This document shows, piece after piece, positions 36,201 through 47,862 of a DNA stretch of 64,000 bases. The stretch is from contig MNCI01001077.1 in the NCBI GenBank assembly GCA_015680685.1, positions 762,268 to 826,267 of the forward strand, written 5' to 3'. The position numbers and the translations under genes were made by a program. Source of the DNA: Gnetum montanum (taxonomy: Eukaryota > Streptophyta > Gnetopsida > Gnetales > Gnetaceae). How positions within the stretch are numbered: position 1 is the first letter of the stretch; each line of letters starts with the position of its first letter. The notes below the pieces were generated by a model. The model ran no database searches. It had not been told where the DNA came from and saw only the letters and a list, made by a program, of their open reading frames with translations.

Positions 36201-36583
36201 GACTAGTCCAGAGACTGACTCCTTACTAGAAGGAGCTGTGAGATGAGCTCAGAGTAGTGCTCTAGAAGATGCTGATGTCACATGAGGAGGGGATGAACTC
36301 ATGTCCTCCCTTATGAATTAGTTCATATCATTTCTTAGCCTCCAATTCAATTTGATCTACTACCAAACTGTCTTGGATCTTTACACATATAAAATTATAC
36401 TATTCCTGTGTTATGACATTAAATGATGGATTCTTCCCTTGTAGTCTGAGATCAGTGAGGTCCCCCCCAAGGCTTGACCTCACCGTGGGCCCCAATGGGT
36501 GAAGTGGTGATGACTGGGTATGATGTGGAGGGACTGATATGTGAAATGGGCATGTTAGAATTGTTCATGTTGGTTGGATCCAT
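33300..36583 (-). pseudogene. Element D gag
   Basis: The likely start is at 36583 (MDPTNMNNSNM). The core lies at 35599-34808: YNGKIDPNAHL, then RWSAALNELHEPIPETYL and a region on RNA/assembly typical of the gypsy gag family. A zinc-knuckle-like CEYHQCNGHGTDFC follows at about 34450-34405, in the C-x2-H-...-H-...-C form usual in Tat/Athila elements. A Thr/Pro-rich repeat stretch (34372-33595) and a linker to protease come after. A CAA-type repeat near 35612-35640 gives poly-Gln. One unresolved base at 35128. Several stops and frame changes. Confidence 0.85.
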
Positions 36584-37301
36584 GTCTGGAATGATCTATG
36601 TGTCAAGGTAAGTATGAGATAATGTTAAGTAAAAAATGATAAAAATTTGGCTAAGTATGAAATTATGAACAATGTACTCAGCATATAACCCTGTATGCTC
36701 AGCGTGTGAGGGTTATACATAGCATGTGAACACTAGTCACAGTGTACAGACCACTCTCACAGCATACAGGCACTGTTGTTAGTGTATAGGAACTTGTCAC
36801 AGTGTGTGAACTAGGTTCACAGTGTATAGATAGAAAAATTCAGCGTACAGACAGAGTGGTCAGCATGCTGAAAATGGTGGCAGCGTGTAGCTAGGATCTA
36901 CAACATGTAAGAAAACTAGATAGCGTGTAGACAGGGTCTACAGTGTGCAAAGTAAGTGGTTAGCATATACCAAGGGTGCAGTATAGCGTGCAACCTTATA
37001 GGTAAGAAAAACTAAGTGTTTTAAGATAAAAATGAAAGAATAAGGCAACGTATATCCCAAAAAAATGAAAATTTTGCAAAGGAAAAGGCTAGGTCACAGT
37101 GTGTACCTGGTACAGCGTGCAGATCTGGCTGAAGAGGGTGTAGATCTAGATGAGGAAAACTTAGATCTAGAGCTGATGAAGGAAGATCTGATGGAACTGA
37201 GAGTAGATCAGGAACTATGAGAAGTAGATCTACAAGGTGGTGTAGCAAATCTAAAGAGATCGGGCTTGGATCAAAGTAGATCTAAGAAATGATGAAGAAG
37301 G
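36584..37301 (-). other. Element D leader with U3-type words
   Basis: Between primer site and gag. From 36670 to 36990 the plus strand repeats CAGCGTGTGA, CACAGTGTAC and TAGCGTGTAG words at short intervals, the same family as in LTR D and before the antisense gene. No gene seen. Confidence 0.6.
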
Positions 37302-37319
37302 GCCCTCCTTCTAGAGCCA
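37302..37319 (-). other. Candidate primer binding site of element D
   Basis: Minus-strand TGGCTCTAGAAGGAGGGC starts five bases after the LTR end. H has TGGAGCTAAAAGGAGGGC at the same place, and F a similar TAGTTCTAGAAGGAGG. I could not name the tRNA. Confidence 0.6.
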
Positions 37320-37324
37320 AAAAC

Positions 37325-37845
37325 TGTAGCATATGAAATCGTCGATGCTGGGCCGGAACGTTACGGGCACCAAAAGATTCATAGAAAAGCATAGCAGACC
37401 CTACCTCCGCTTGAGGGAAAGCTGAAAATGGATGAAGGCAGAGTGCCTTGGATGGTCCACATGCAGATCAAACAAGGACTCCCCCAACATTTGCCACTAC
37501 AACACATTGGGTTATACGTAAACTGCAACTAAATGTGAACTAGTACGAAACGTATAGAAAATGTAAACATGCGTAAATAGAGAAAATGATGTAAACTATA
37601 ATGAAATTTGGCCAAATGTATCAAATGTATTGAAAGAGAGTGTGTACAAAGGACCGGTCTGTATGCAGTTGTGGATCTACACAAGGTAGATGTATAGCCC
37701 TAGTTGATGAGGATGGGTGATGACAACTACTGGGAATTTCTACAGGCACAGCATGAATGCTATACGCTTAGTGTGTAGGATGTATGCCCAGCATGTGAGA
37801 TCTATGCTTCCATGCTCTATGTGTGAAAATTACCAACTTTTCGAC

Positions 37846-37878
<33 letters not shown>

Positions 37879-39431
37879 ACCCCCCCNGCATGGAATTCAG
37901 ATCTGGAATTGGATGATTCGCTATGGAAGGTAAAATTTATAGATCTAGTGACAGGTGGGGCATTGACTAGTGTGAAAGAATAAAATTTTACAAGTGTATA
38001 GTGTGAACACTGTCCAGTTCACATGCTGGACGTGCAAATCCTCAACATGTGAACTTTCATGCCCATAAAAAATGAATGAATGGTAGTTGTACGATAGATT
38101 TCATGGTTCTAGCCTATAGATCTAAGCTTTTGCATCCTGTTTCTAGCTTTATCATGTCATTCTAAGCTTCAGGATGTCTTGGCATGTCCATAGAGCTTCC
38201 AGTGTGTGAGTTTGGGTGTCTGGCATTTTTCTGTACCCTCATACGCTGGGCATATATTCTCCATATGCTAGATAGAAGGTGGTCAAGAGGGAAATATTTT
38301 GACCAATATTTTGATGTCTAAATCTATTTTTGACCATGGATCTAAATTCTTGATGTCTTGAGGATGCTTCCTGTCGAATTTGAACTTATTTGGCCTTAAT
38401 TTGATAGGGTTTTGGGAGGCCTGAAGTTGAGCATGCTAGCCACACGTTGGGGGTATAGACCAGCATGTGAGCATGAAAACTAAACTTTAGGAAACATATT
38501 TGGTATGCTAGGATGTGTACATTTATCCTTGAGTCTTGGTGGTCCTCTAGGTCATCTGGGAGCTTATTTTGACTTCGTTTCGATGGAGTTTTGGGCTCAT
38601 CTCTGAGGTGCATGCTTATTGTATGCTGGGCGTATAGGCCAGCGTGTGAGGCCAAAAATGATACTTTTGATGTTCAAAATGGAAATTTTTGAATCCTATG
38701 ATGATGTATACTAGATACCCATGTCTTGAGGATCAACCCCATGCCAAAACATTTCCTAAAAGTGCCTATTTGACCTTGTCTTTGGTGCCACATGTTGGGC
38801 ATACACGCTAGGCGTGCAGGATGTACATGCTCAGCGTGTGAACTTTCAAGTGCATGATTTCAAGGTCAAAACTTGATTTTCTTAAGCCCATGATGATGCC
38901 TAATAATTTCCCTATCTCTGAGAGTTGATTCCTTGTAACAATCTTTTTCTAAAGTGCCTATTTTGGATCACCTCTGAAATCATACGTTGGGCGTACACGC
39001 TAGGCGTGTGAGCCAGCATGTAGGCAGGAAATGATCCATTTGGTGTCCAAAATTTGATTTTTAGGAGTCTGAGACCTGCCTGGGACCTTAGGGAAGGTCA
39101 TGGTGAGTCTAGACCTTCAATTCTGGCCTATTTTGATGACTTTTTGAAGCCCAAACATTTCTGCACGCTAGTCCATACGTTGGGCATGTATAGGCCAGTG
39201 TATAGGATGCATACTTAGTGAAAACCAAGTATTTTGAGCTCAAAATTTGCTAGGTTTGATGCCAGATGTCACTGTAGTCTTCTATGGGTCCCAAGGAACC
39301 ATTTCTTACTCATTTCAACCTTGTTTGAAGCTGTCTATGAGGTCCTCAAACTTCAGTCATGCTGGGGAGCATCATGACTTAACTCTATTCTTGTCAGAGA
39401 AGTGCTAAGCTCAAAATTTTATGGTGTTTCA
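37325..39431 (-). repeat. 5' LTR of element D
   Basis: Pairs with 18299-20431 along its length. It keeps TGAAACACC at its outer end and CTACA at its inner end. A C run of about 40 bases and one N (37887) replace about 50 bases that hold the TATA-like motif in the other LTR. Confidence 0.92.
37845..37887. repeat. Poly-C run with unresolved base
   Basis: A nearly pure C tract ending in N. The other LTR has ten C at 18821-18830 followed by about 50 bases lacking here. An assembly or sequencing problem is likely. Confidence 0.8.
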
Positions 39432-39436
39432 CCCTT
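39432..39436 (+). other. Target site duplication of element D, right copy
   Basis: CCCTT directly after the TTTCA end of the LTR; identical to 18294-18298. Confidence 0.85.
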
Positions 39437-39599
39437 GATGTCACACCTTGGCTATTCCCTCTTAGTCCATCTCTCTTCATTCTAGGCATAATGAGTACAA
39501 ATTTACTTTAAGTTTTAATGACAAGAATATCATTGTACCTAGAGTAGAACCTCTTATTAATGGAATGGGTGGATGGATGTTGTGGGCTCACTATCCAAA

Positions 39600-42124
39600 T
39601 AATTAGTCACCTATAACTTGGTAGCATAGAACAACACCTAAACCAACAAGTCACATGGGTATTTTATTCATAGATGAGATTACCTATAAAAAGATAAAAC
39701 AACAAATTGAAAAAAAAAATTATAAAATCAAAGAAAAGGAAAACATTTACTAATTCTACTTATTAGAATGGGGGATATCCCCCATGACTAAACCTTGAAT
39801 CATGGCAAGAATTAATAAATGGAAATTTTGGATCCACGCATGTTTGAAACATTGGAATCTAGTCATATTCAAACCACTGGGTGTCTTTTGGTGTGGTGGA
39901 AAGAATGTACCCAAATTGGGGTTCACACACTTGATTAAAGTAGGCATAGTGGGGTAGGTTATAAGATATTGTCATGTGATAATGAGCTAACCTACTATGG
40001 CACTTGTGACCATAAGATGGCATGCAAGGATTGATATGTCTCCCTATGTGGCTATATCCATTAGTTCGTATGGTTTTGGAGCATTAATTGATAGCTTGGA
40101 CAAGGTGATAGAAGGCATTGAATTTGAAGAGGAAGGTGCATCATAGTGTTGGCCTTGCGCTGTGTTGGAGGATGCAGTGCTTTCAAAACTATGTTATACC
40201 TTTCTACAGTCATGCCTAAAGAAAGGACACTTTCGATCTTATGGAGAACTTTTATTGCTATTGATAGTAGTAGCAAAAGTAATATTCATGGGTTACTGTT
40301 GTGGTGAAAAATCTTCTGGTACAATTGGAGGTAATGTAGAAAAAATAAAGAATGAGAATATTGAGGGTGAGGAGTGTAAGGAACATGAGGTGGTGATCCC
40401 ATGGGAGAGGGCATGGGATAATAGTACTCAAGAGAATGATAATGATGAGGTGTAGTAGTGGATGTTGATCCAGTTGAAGAAACAGGGTGTTGAACATAAT
40501 AAGCACTTGGTTTTGGATGGTATGAAGGGTGTGGCCAATTTGATGGTGGCCTCCCCCATGACTAGGGGTTTTACCACTATGGTTGAACATGGTACTTCTA
40601 TACAAAATATTGATGTAGCATTCCTCCCCAATGCTCATGTAAATCTGACAAGATTGGGCATTAGCCTTTGGAGTGATCATATAGGCAAACATCGCATTGA
40701 TACTTATGATTTATAGTTGAGCTCATATCCTTATTTTCTTCAACCCTTCTTTTCGCTTGTTGAATGGTGTTCTATCTTTTTTCTAAGTTTTGTATCTTCT
40801 ATTTTTTCTAGTTACCAAAGTGATATTGCATGGTTCTACCTCTAATAATATTTGCATATTCTCCACATTTTTCATATACCCATTCCATCATCTTATTGAT
40901 CTTTACCTCAATTTCATCTAGTGATTGTAGTATTGGAAAATATGGAGATGATTCCACCTCCTTGTGGTGAGTTGATTTCTCTTCTTCATGATTATGGACC
41001 TTTGCTATTTTGGGATTTTTTTCCTATTGTGATCTTTCAACATTCTCTCATTTGGTTATTTCTCCTTCTTCTTTTGCTACCTACTTAATAAGCTCTTGGA
41101 ATTGATGGGTCCTTAGTTCATATATTTGACCTAGGGCATACATCCCTAGGATCTCCCTTGTTTCATTACAGAACCCATCCATGATGTGATACATTAGCCT
41201 TTCCTCAGAGAACCCATAGCCTAGGCATTGTTAGTAATGAATAATATCTTTCTAAGGCCATTTCTAAGGGTTCATGTTACCCTTGTTTCCATTCTTGGAT
41301 TTGTCTCCTTAAGGTTGACACTCTTACATAGGTTTGATATTTTTCATTGAAGAGTTCTACCATAGTTTGCCAACAACAAATTATTTTCAACTTTAAATAC
41401 CTATACCAAACTTTGGCTTGGCCAACACGTGTCATCAAAAAGAGCTCAAGTCCTTATCACACATTATCAATGTTTTTCCATGCATAGGCGTTATATAAGG
41501 ATTTTATATGATGTTGTAAATCTAAAGCATAGCCTACTAAAAACTTGGGAAAGTTGTTTAAGCCAAGCTTGGGTAGACAACTTTCCTTATGATGCCTACG
41601 GGGTATTTGAACAACCTATGTTATATGCATCAGGATCTTAGTTGCTAGTATGGGTTCATCATCATTAAGTAGGTTGTGAATTTGTGGGTTGGAATGAGGT
41701 TGTCTCTGTTCATGTTGGCATTCTTGACTTTGCTCGTGAGTTCAATTTTTATTCCTACACTAACCCCTTGAGAAATAGTCATTCATGTCTTGACTTGACA
41801 TTGAAGGAGTAGAAGAAGAGAGAGAATTTGGGGACTCTTCATGACTTTTGTAGGTCTCCCAATCATCCCCTGATATACTCTTGCTAATCATTGAGAAGGT
41901 TTTAAGCCTTACGGACCCCTAGTTCTAGGGGCTATCCCATCCTCACTAAAGGTATCTGAGTTGGATGACAAGAGTCCTTGAGTATTGTTGGGGTATCCAT
42001 GAACATATGAAACTCTTACATAAGGTTGAGTACTCAAAAATTCTTCTTCATCATAAATTGTGTTGGTTCTCCATTAAATTACCTTGCTAATTGTTGCATT
42101 AACATTGTCTTGTGAGAGATACAT
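39600..42124 (-). pseudogene. Remnant E gag
   Basis: Start ATG at 42124 (MYLSQDNVN). At about 41600-41080 the frames give GLNNFPKFLVGYALD, QAKVWYRYL, then FNEKYQTYVRVSTLRRQIQE, EERLMYHIMDGF and HQFQELIK, the order of a gypsy gag core (LPKF, A-x-x-WY, F-x-x-KY, LR-x-x-I, ER-x-x-x-L, Y-x-GL). The C-terminal part (40690-40250) is His/Pro/Ser/Tyr-rich. Many stops. It is not closely related to the gag of D. Confidence 0.7.
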
Positions 42125-43135
42125 TGTTGTGAATTATGTGTGACTTAATTGAAATTAATCTTTTTTTTAAAAGATATATCATTAATACTTTGTTACAATG
42201 ATCTTCTATGATATAACAAACCTAGATAATTAGCATCATCTCCTACAATGGTGCAAATAATGAGTAGCAAGATACCCCTACACTCAACCATACAAATACA
42301 AGCATGAACACACAATCTAGTCGAGCTCCACAGATGAACTAGCTATGGTACCTAGATAGTTACACGTTGATCTTCGTTCATTGTCTTCCCACCTAGACTA
42401 GTAATTGCCTTATTATGTATGGTTTAGTCCAGCGTGAGGTGTATGATGTTAATTTCTAATTACTATGCTACTCCTAAAGTCAATGGGAATTAACTTGAGT
42501 GAACTAATAGATGATGGAAAATAAAGTCTAAGCTAGCCTAAGTGCAATGAGCATCTGTCCTTAATCATCCGTACACATCTTAGACCTTATGTACTACTTC
42601 TAGGATTACCAAGCACAAACTACTTGAGCACTACTAGAAACGCTACTGGGTTACCAATTAGTTACACTTAAATGTTCATGATTAAGATGTACTCATTCCA
42701 CATTAATAATAGGAGTAGTAAATGGTGATAAAGAAATATAAATGAAGAAAATAATAATTAATAATTAATAATTAAATAATTAAAAAGCTAAGTGAATGTT
42801 GCAATGATGGAGAAATCTCAATCTTTATTGCTAATTATGTGCATGTCCAAGTATGTCACACTCTAACATAGGTTCTGTACAAGTACAAGCATCACACTAC
42901 AAGCATGCACATGGGACAAGAACTAAAAATTCACAAAATGACTCTACCCTAAAACTTACCAAGAGACTCCTTTCCTATGTGCCTAAGTGTTATATTTATA
43001 GGCCAACACAAGAATCATGATATCATGTATTCAATATCATTATCTAGGCTATGATAACACATACTCAATATTGAGTATCCAATATTGGGGCCTAGCAAAC
43101 TATAATTTAGCACAATGACAATGCAACTAGGTCAT
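42125..43135 (-). repeat. LTR-like region of remnant E
   Basis: TATA motif TATAAATATA at 42991-43000 and a TGATATCAT palindrome at 43018-43026 in the minus-strand sense. A TAA microsatellite lies at 42751-42785. Its ends were not found. Confidence 0.4.
42751..42785. repeat. TAA/TTAA microsatellite
   Basis: AATAATTAATAATTAATAAT and further, a simple repeat. Confidence 0.85.
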
Positions 43136-43139
43136 TGTA

Positions 43140-43400
43140 AGTTCCATGCTAGTTTAGGGCCATAGTGGGAGGGGCTATGCTAGTTTAAGGTCATTTTGTG
43201 CTGCAATGATATTTTTAGGCCATTTCAAATTACAAATTACCACTTTAAGGCCATGGAAGTCCCTATTGGTAGAATTATAGGTGGTAGTTTTAGGTCATTT
43301 GGGCCATGGAGTGTTAGTTTAAGGCCATGGTAGGTCATGTGTTGCTAGTTTAAGGCCATGGAAAGCTGTGCAGTGCTAGTTTAAGGACATGGTAATCCAT
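43140..43400 (-). repeat. Spacer array after protease, element F
   Basis: Seven units on plus such as TGCTAGTTTAAGGCCATGG, in the same position as in D and I. Confidence 0.8.
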
Positions 43401-43959
43401 ACGTGCTATTTCTCTTTTTGTGATTTTAGATTTCTCTGATTTTTATGCATTTTTATGTTTTTAATGTGTAAGCTAATAACTGCTAAAGGGTAAAACTAAA
43501 CAAGTAACTATGTAAGCTAAGAAAAATGCATAAACAAAGAAAATAAATCTGCAAATGAAGTAGGAAATGCATAATATAAGTAATAAGGCTAATTATAAAT
43601 GTCTAGACTAATGCAATACAAGAAAAAAAATGAAATGCAAATGTACAAGCAAAGGATAGATAGGCATCTAGCATTTATTAGACTAAGGAGATGCCTCAGT
43701 TGCATAGTTTTTTCCTAACCTAGTGTGGATAAGGGGGGGCATAGGGCCTAGATGGAATGATATAATACTCCCCTTAACCTTCATCAACTATGTCAAAGAG
43801 CTATTCTACTCACAAAGCATCCTCCAAGAGATCATTGGCTTCTTTTGCTTGCTCAAGTGGACTACCCTCATGAATTTCACTATTGTCTTTCACTATGTCC
43901 ATGTCATCAAGGAACTCCACCTCTAACCCTTGCTCCATGTTAATGTTGTTAATGGCCAA

Positions 43960-44640
43960 AGGGGATGCATTTTCACCATGTATAATAACCTCACTACCTT
44001 CATATGGAAGGTGGATTTCTATATGAATTGGAGAGGAAACAACTCGGAATTGGGCTAGCTAGAGCATACCCAAGATTAGGTTGAAGCTTGGCATTTCCTT
44101 AATAACGATGAACTCAGCAGTAGTGGGTAATTCTTCCCCTACCATGAAATCCATGATAATGCATTTCCCTAATATAAGTCTTCCATAATATAAGTTCCCC
44201 TAATGATAATGCATGACTCATTGAAGGATTTTAAGCAAATTAGTTTTGTTGGCTTGATCTACTCAGAGAGGCCTAGTTTATCAACAACAATGTATGGGAT
44301 GACATTTGTCATTACCCTGTCATCAACATGCAACCTATAGATCTTACATTACCCAACATGTATCATGATGAACATGGAACCTGTAATGAACTAACCCTTC
44401 TCATAGTCAACCTTGATTGCCTCATCATGAAATCCTAGCATTTTTTAGCTTGATTACTGTGGTGCAAGTGGCAACATCATAGCATAGACGGAGTGTTTAT
44501 TTGTTGGGATGTCCTCTATAATAGGAATGGAGGTCAACATGCAAACTAACACTTCATGATGAGTATATAAGGTCATAATGAGATCATACAGGCTCAACAT
44601 AGTATTTTTTTACTTTAAGGCTTACTTCACCTAGGATAAT
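43960..44640 (-). pseudogene. Element F aspartic protease
   Basis: Minus-strand frames give LHVDDRVMTNVIP (44316-44327 is VDDR) with VVDKLGL, then a decayed protease end and HLPYEG before 43980, matching D and I. The Gly of the active site is Arg. Broken by stops. Confidence 0.75.
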
Positions 44641-44849
44641 GCATCTAAGAAGTGCTTTCCAGAGTCTACTATTTTGTTGGCCTTGACCTCCTCCATTAGT
44701 CCTAGGAGATGGATTCCTCATGGAGGAGATTTGGGCTTGGTTTTCGTATCCTACTTAGGAGCCTCAGTGCTTAGATGTTTCTTGTTAATGCTAGCCATTT
44801 TGGTTGATTTGGCCATGGGGATTGTAGACAAGGGGACTAGTTTTGGGGA

Positions 44850-47376
44850 ACCTATCACCTTTTAGTCTTGATGGTACCTAAAAATCTTATTAGCTGGATG
44901 TTCATCATGCCTCCTGGGATGCCACTTGGATGGATTGTTGATGTTTCTTGTAGGATTCCGGGCAAGAAGGAACTAACACATTGCCCACCACTAGACTGCA
45001 AGTACGGGAAGAACTAGCATGATGTAGCATCCTAACAACAAAGGGTAACTAGGTTTTTGTTGCTGCAATGTGCTATGGGACCCTAACCATAAAAGGTGGC
45101 ACTCTAATGATAAAAGGGGACCTTGAACTCGTGGAGGTTGAGGGGGTCCCTATGTTACCAAAGGGCACATAGACCATAAATGGCTACTACACCTAGTGTT
45201 AATTATCATCAACACTAGTGGCATTGATGATGTACTCTACATCATTTTCATTTAGAGGATCTTTGTACACCCTCATGGATTGATTCTATGGTTGAACTAG
45301 GTTAGTAGCATCAAGCACAAACTCGCCCCTATCAATCATGCATTGTAAATCATCTTGCAAGGCCATGCAAAAGCCCATGTTATGACCTGATAACTAGTGA
45401 TAGTGGCAAAACCAGTCTAGCCTAAAGTGCTTAGGAACTGCATGCTCATTTAGGACTACAACCAAAGGATTCTTGACGAGCTCATAGTATCTATCATGTT
45501 TCTTGTGAGTATCCTTAGACATCTGCTTATATTGGATTCATCTAGCCTTAAGAAGCTAGTCTAGGAGCTCTGATGGTTTTAAGGGCAACTAGGTGTACTT
45601 TGAGTGGTCCTTACACTTAAATTTAAGCCTCAAAGCCACTTACATTATGGTTGCTGATGATGTAGGTTGGTTCATGGTTGTGATGCTAGGGTCAATAGTC
45701 TTGCTGTGGGTCAAGGCTTTGGGCAGCCTGGCCATTGGCTTTGGGTTAGTGGCTTTGGCCTCATTGGCCATAATTGCCACAATTGTGATCTATTTTCCAT
45801 TGTCCTTGTCTTTCTTTATGTTTAAGCTCTTGTAGGCCATGTAAGCTAGGTCCTTACCAACTTCCACCATGTCCTATATGTGTTTTGTCTAGGAAAATGC
45901 CTAACTCAAAGACTATGGGGCTAGATAGTATAGCTTTGACTAAATAAACTCAAAAGGTGTATTTCTGCTATGGGCTCATGGATTTCATTGAGTAATTCAC
46001 TCCATCATTGAATAAACTTTTACACAGGCTTTAGGTGGTCCTACTTAATCTACATCAACTGGTCAAGAGTAGTTTTAGGCTTCAAGTTATACTTAGAGCA
46101 TGTGACAAATTGGTTGAGTAGGTCCTCCAAAGGCGAGATTGAGATCCTAGGTAATGCCTAGTATGAATCTAGTGCCTTGCCAGTTAATGACATGGAAAAA
46201 ACATGTATGATGGTGTGTGGCCATTCCTACAGTAAAAGGAACTCAAACTAAAAGGTCACGAGGTGGGCATTAGGGTCTTCTTCACCATTGTACTTGGTGA
46301 AGTGGGGTAATGGAATCCTAGTTGGGAGAGTGATTGGTGAAATAGTAGGACTAATTGGATCATCCTAGTAAAATTCCACCATGTGGACTATTTCAAATGA
46401 GGTGGCATTGAGCTACTACCTCTTCAGTTAATGTTTGGATTAGCTAGAATGTCTAATCCAAGCTTGGAGATGTAGCAGTAGGCTATGTCGATTGCATCAT
46501 CCGCTATGCTACTTGAATGATCCATAACCTGGTTGTGGGTTGTGGAACCACATAGGATGCTTGCTATGTAGGTTGAGCTACGAGTAAAATGACCAAGGTA
46601 GACCACGAATGCATGGTTTGGGCCACTGTTGATGGTACAGATGAGACAAGAACGATGTAAGATGCATGAGTCATCTAAGGTTCAAGGATATGCACAATGT
46701 GCACATAGGCCTGTGTAGGCATGATGGTTGCTAGTATGGAAGATTGAACAAGCTACAACTATACAATAAAGTGTACATTAAAGGTAGGCACTACATCTTG
46801 ATGCATGTAGTACATTTAATGGGTTGCCACCACAAGTATTAACCTAGAGGTTAATGTCAAGCTTGTAACTATCTCTAGGAAGATAGATGGATGGGACTAT
46901 GAGGGAACAAAAGTAGGATTTTTCCACTAAAAATGGGTATGAAAAGAGTTTTCATGCTCAGATGAAGCTTCAAACTCATCTTGCTCTTCTTGTAGGGGCT
47001 CCTCCTAATCTGCCCATACATCATGCTCACTAGCTTGGATGAGCTAGATGATCATCCATCAATAAGGTTCCATGAACTAGATGATGTCAATAGGAGAAGG
47101 GATGTACTCTCGTTAGTTTCAATGTATGAGTTTGCAACTTCTCTTTTCCTTCATGTCCAGGTATTCTATGAATAGACCCACTTGGAGCTTTCCACAAATG
47201 AATTTATATTGCTCATCATTAAGCATTGTGTACTTAGGCTCTTAGCGACATAGCCTAAGGGACTACCCTTACTCTGCCAATGGAGGATTGGCAAAGTGGT
47301 TGATTTTATCCTCTTTTTGCATAGGTAAGACTACAAGCATGTTCAGAACTGATGCCAAAGGTTGCTTAGAGTTCAT
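44850..47376 (-). pseudogene. Element F gag
   Basis: Start ATG at 47376. The region 46400-45240 aligns with the gag core and zinc-knuckle region of D and I, for example the stretch for LDxFCxYHQxxGH near 45420-45370. Heavily broken; no open frame above about 80 codons. Confidence 0.65.
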
Positions 47377-47844
47377 GGTGATAGGAAAATTTTGTAGGAA
47401 AAATGGCTAACTCTAAAAATTACTAAAAATGGCTAAGTTTAGAAACTAAAAAAATGGCTAAGTATGAAAACTATAAACATTTGACTAACTCTAGAAGAAA
47501 TGACTAAGTTTGGAAATCATAAAAAAATGGCTAAGTCTTGAGACTATGCTCTCTACTCTAAGAGCCAACTATGCTCTCCACTAAGAGCACCTAGAATTAG
47601 CTTAAGTATTGGAATGTATGTTTTGGGATTTCTACATGGGGTTCTAGGGGAATCGATGACAAGGTCCAGTCTACACAGACTGATTTGTAGATAATGCTTG
47701 TGCTAGCCTAAGACTTAGCTACTTCATGAGGCAGGTCCATATGGGTGTTAGATCTACACTAGCCTAAAGCTAGAAATGATGATGTAGAGAGCACATCAAG
47801 CAACAACCAATAGATTTCTAGATAAGAAAATAGATCTAGTCCTC

Positions 47845-47862
47845 CTTCTAGAACTAGAAAAA
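47845..47862 (-). other. Candidate primer site of element F
   Basis: Minus-strand TTCTAGTTCTAGAAGGAGG follows the LTR end; decayed form of the site in D and H. Confidence 0.4.

Larger units (their letters stand above)
18299..39431 (-). mobile_element. Element D: complete 21.1-kb Tat/Ogre-like retrotransposon with antisense gene
   Basis: Two LTRs in the same orientation (18299-20431 and 37325-39431) and CCCTT target duplications define it exactly. Read on the minus strand: 5' LTR, primer site, leader, gag, protease, spacer, antisense gene (encoded on plus), spacer, RT, two RNases H, integrase, spacer, 3' region, polypurine tract, 3' LTR. In about 345 LTR bases compared by eye at their shared inner end I count about 49 differences (roughly 14%), mainly transitions, so the insertion is old. 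Dual RNase H, PR/RT separation, size and gag type point to the Tat clade; the species-level family is not recognised. Confidence 0.93.
39437..43135 (-). mobile_element. Remnant E: gypsy element with gag and LTR-like promoter
   Basis: Minus strand: promoter-like region (43026-42991), then a decayed gag from 42124 downward. No pol found. Cut on the right by element F at about 43136 and on the left by element D. Confidence 0.6.

Noticed and set aside
40162-40455. 97-codon plus frame with a hydrophobic stretch
   Set aside because: Lies opposite the His/Pro/Ser-rich end of gag in remnant E; taken as a shadow.
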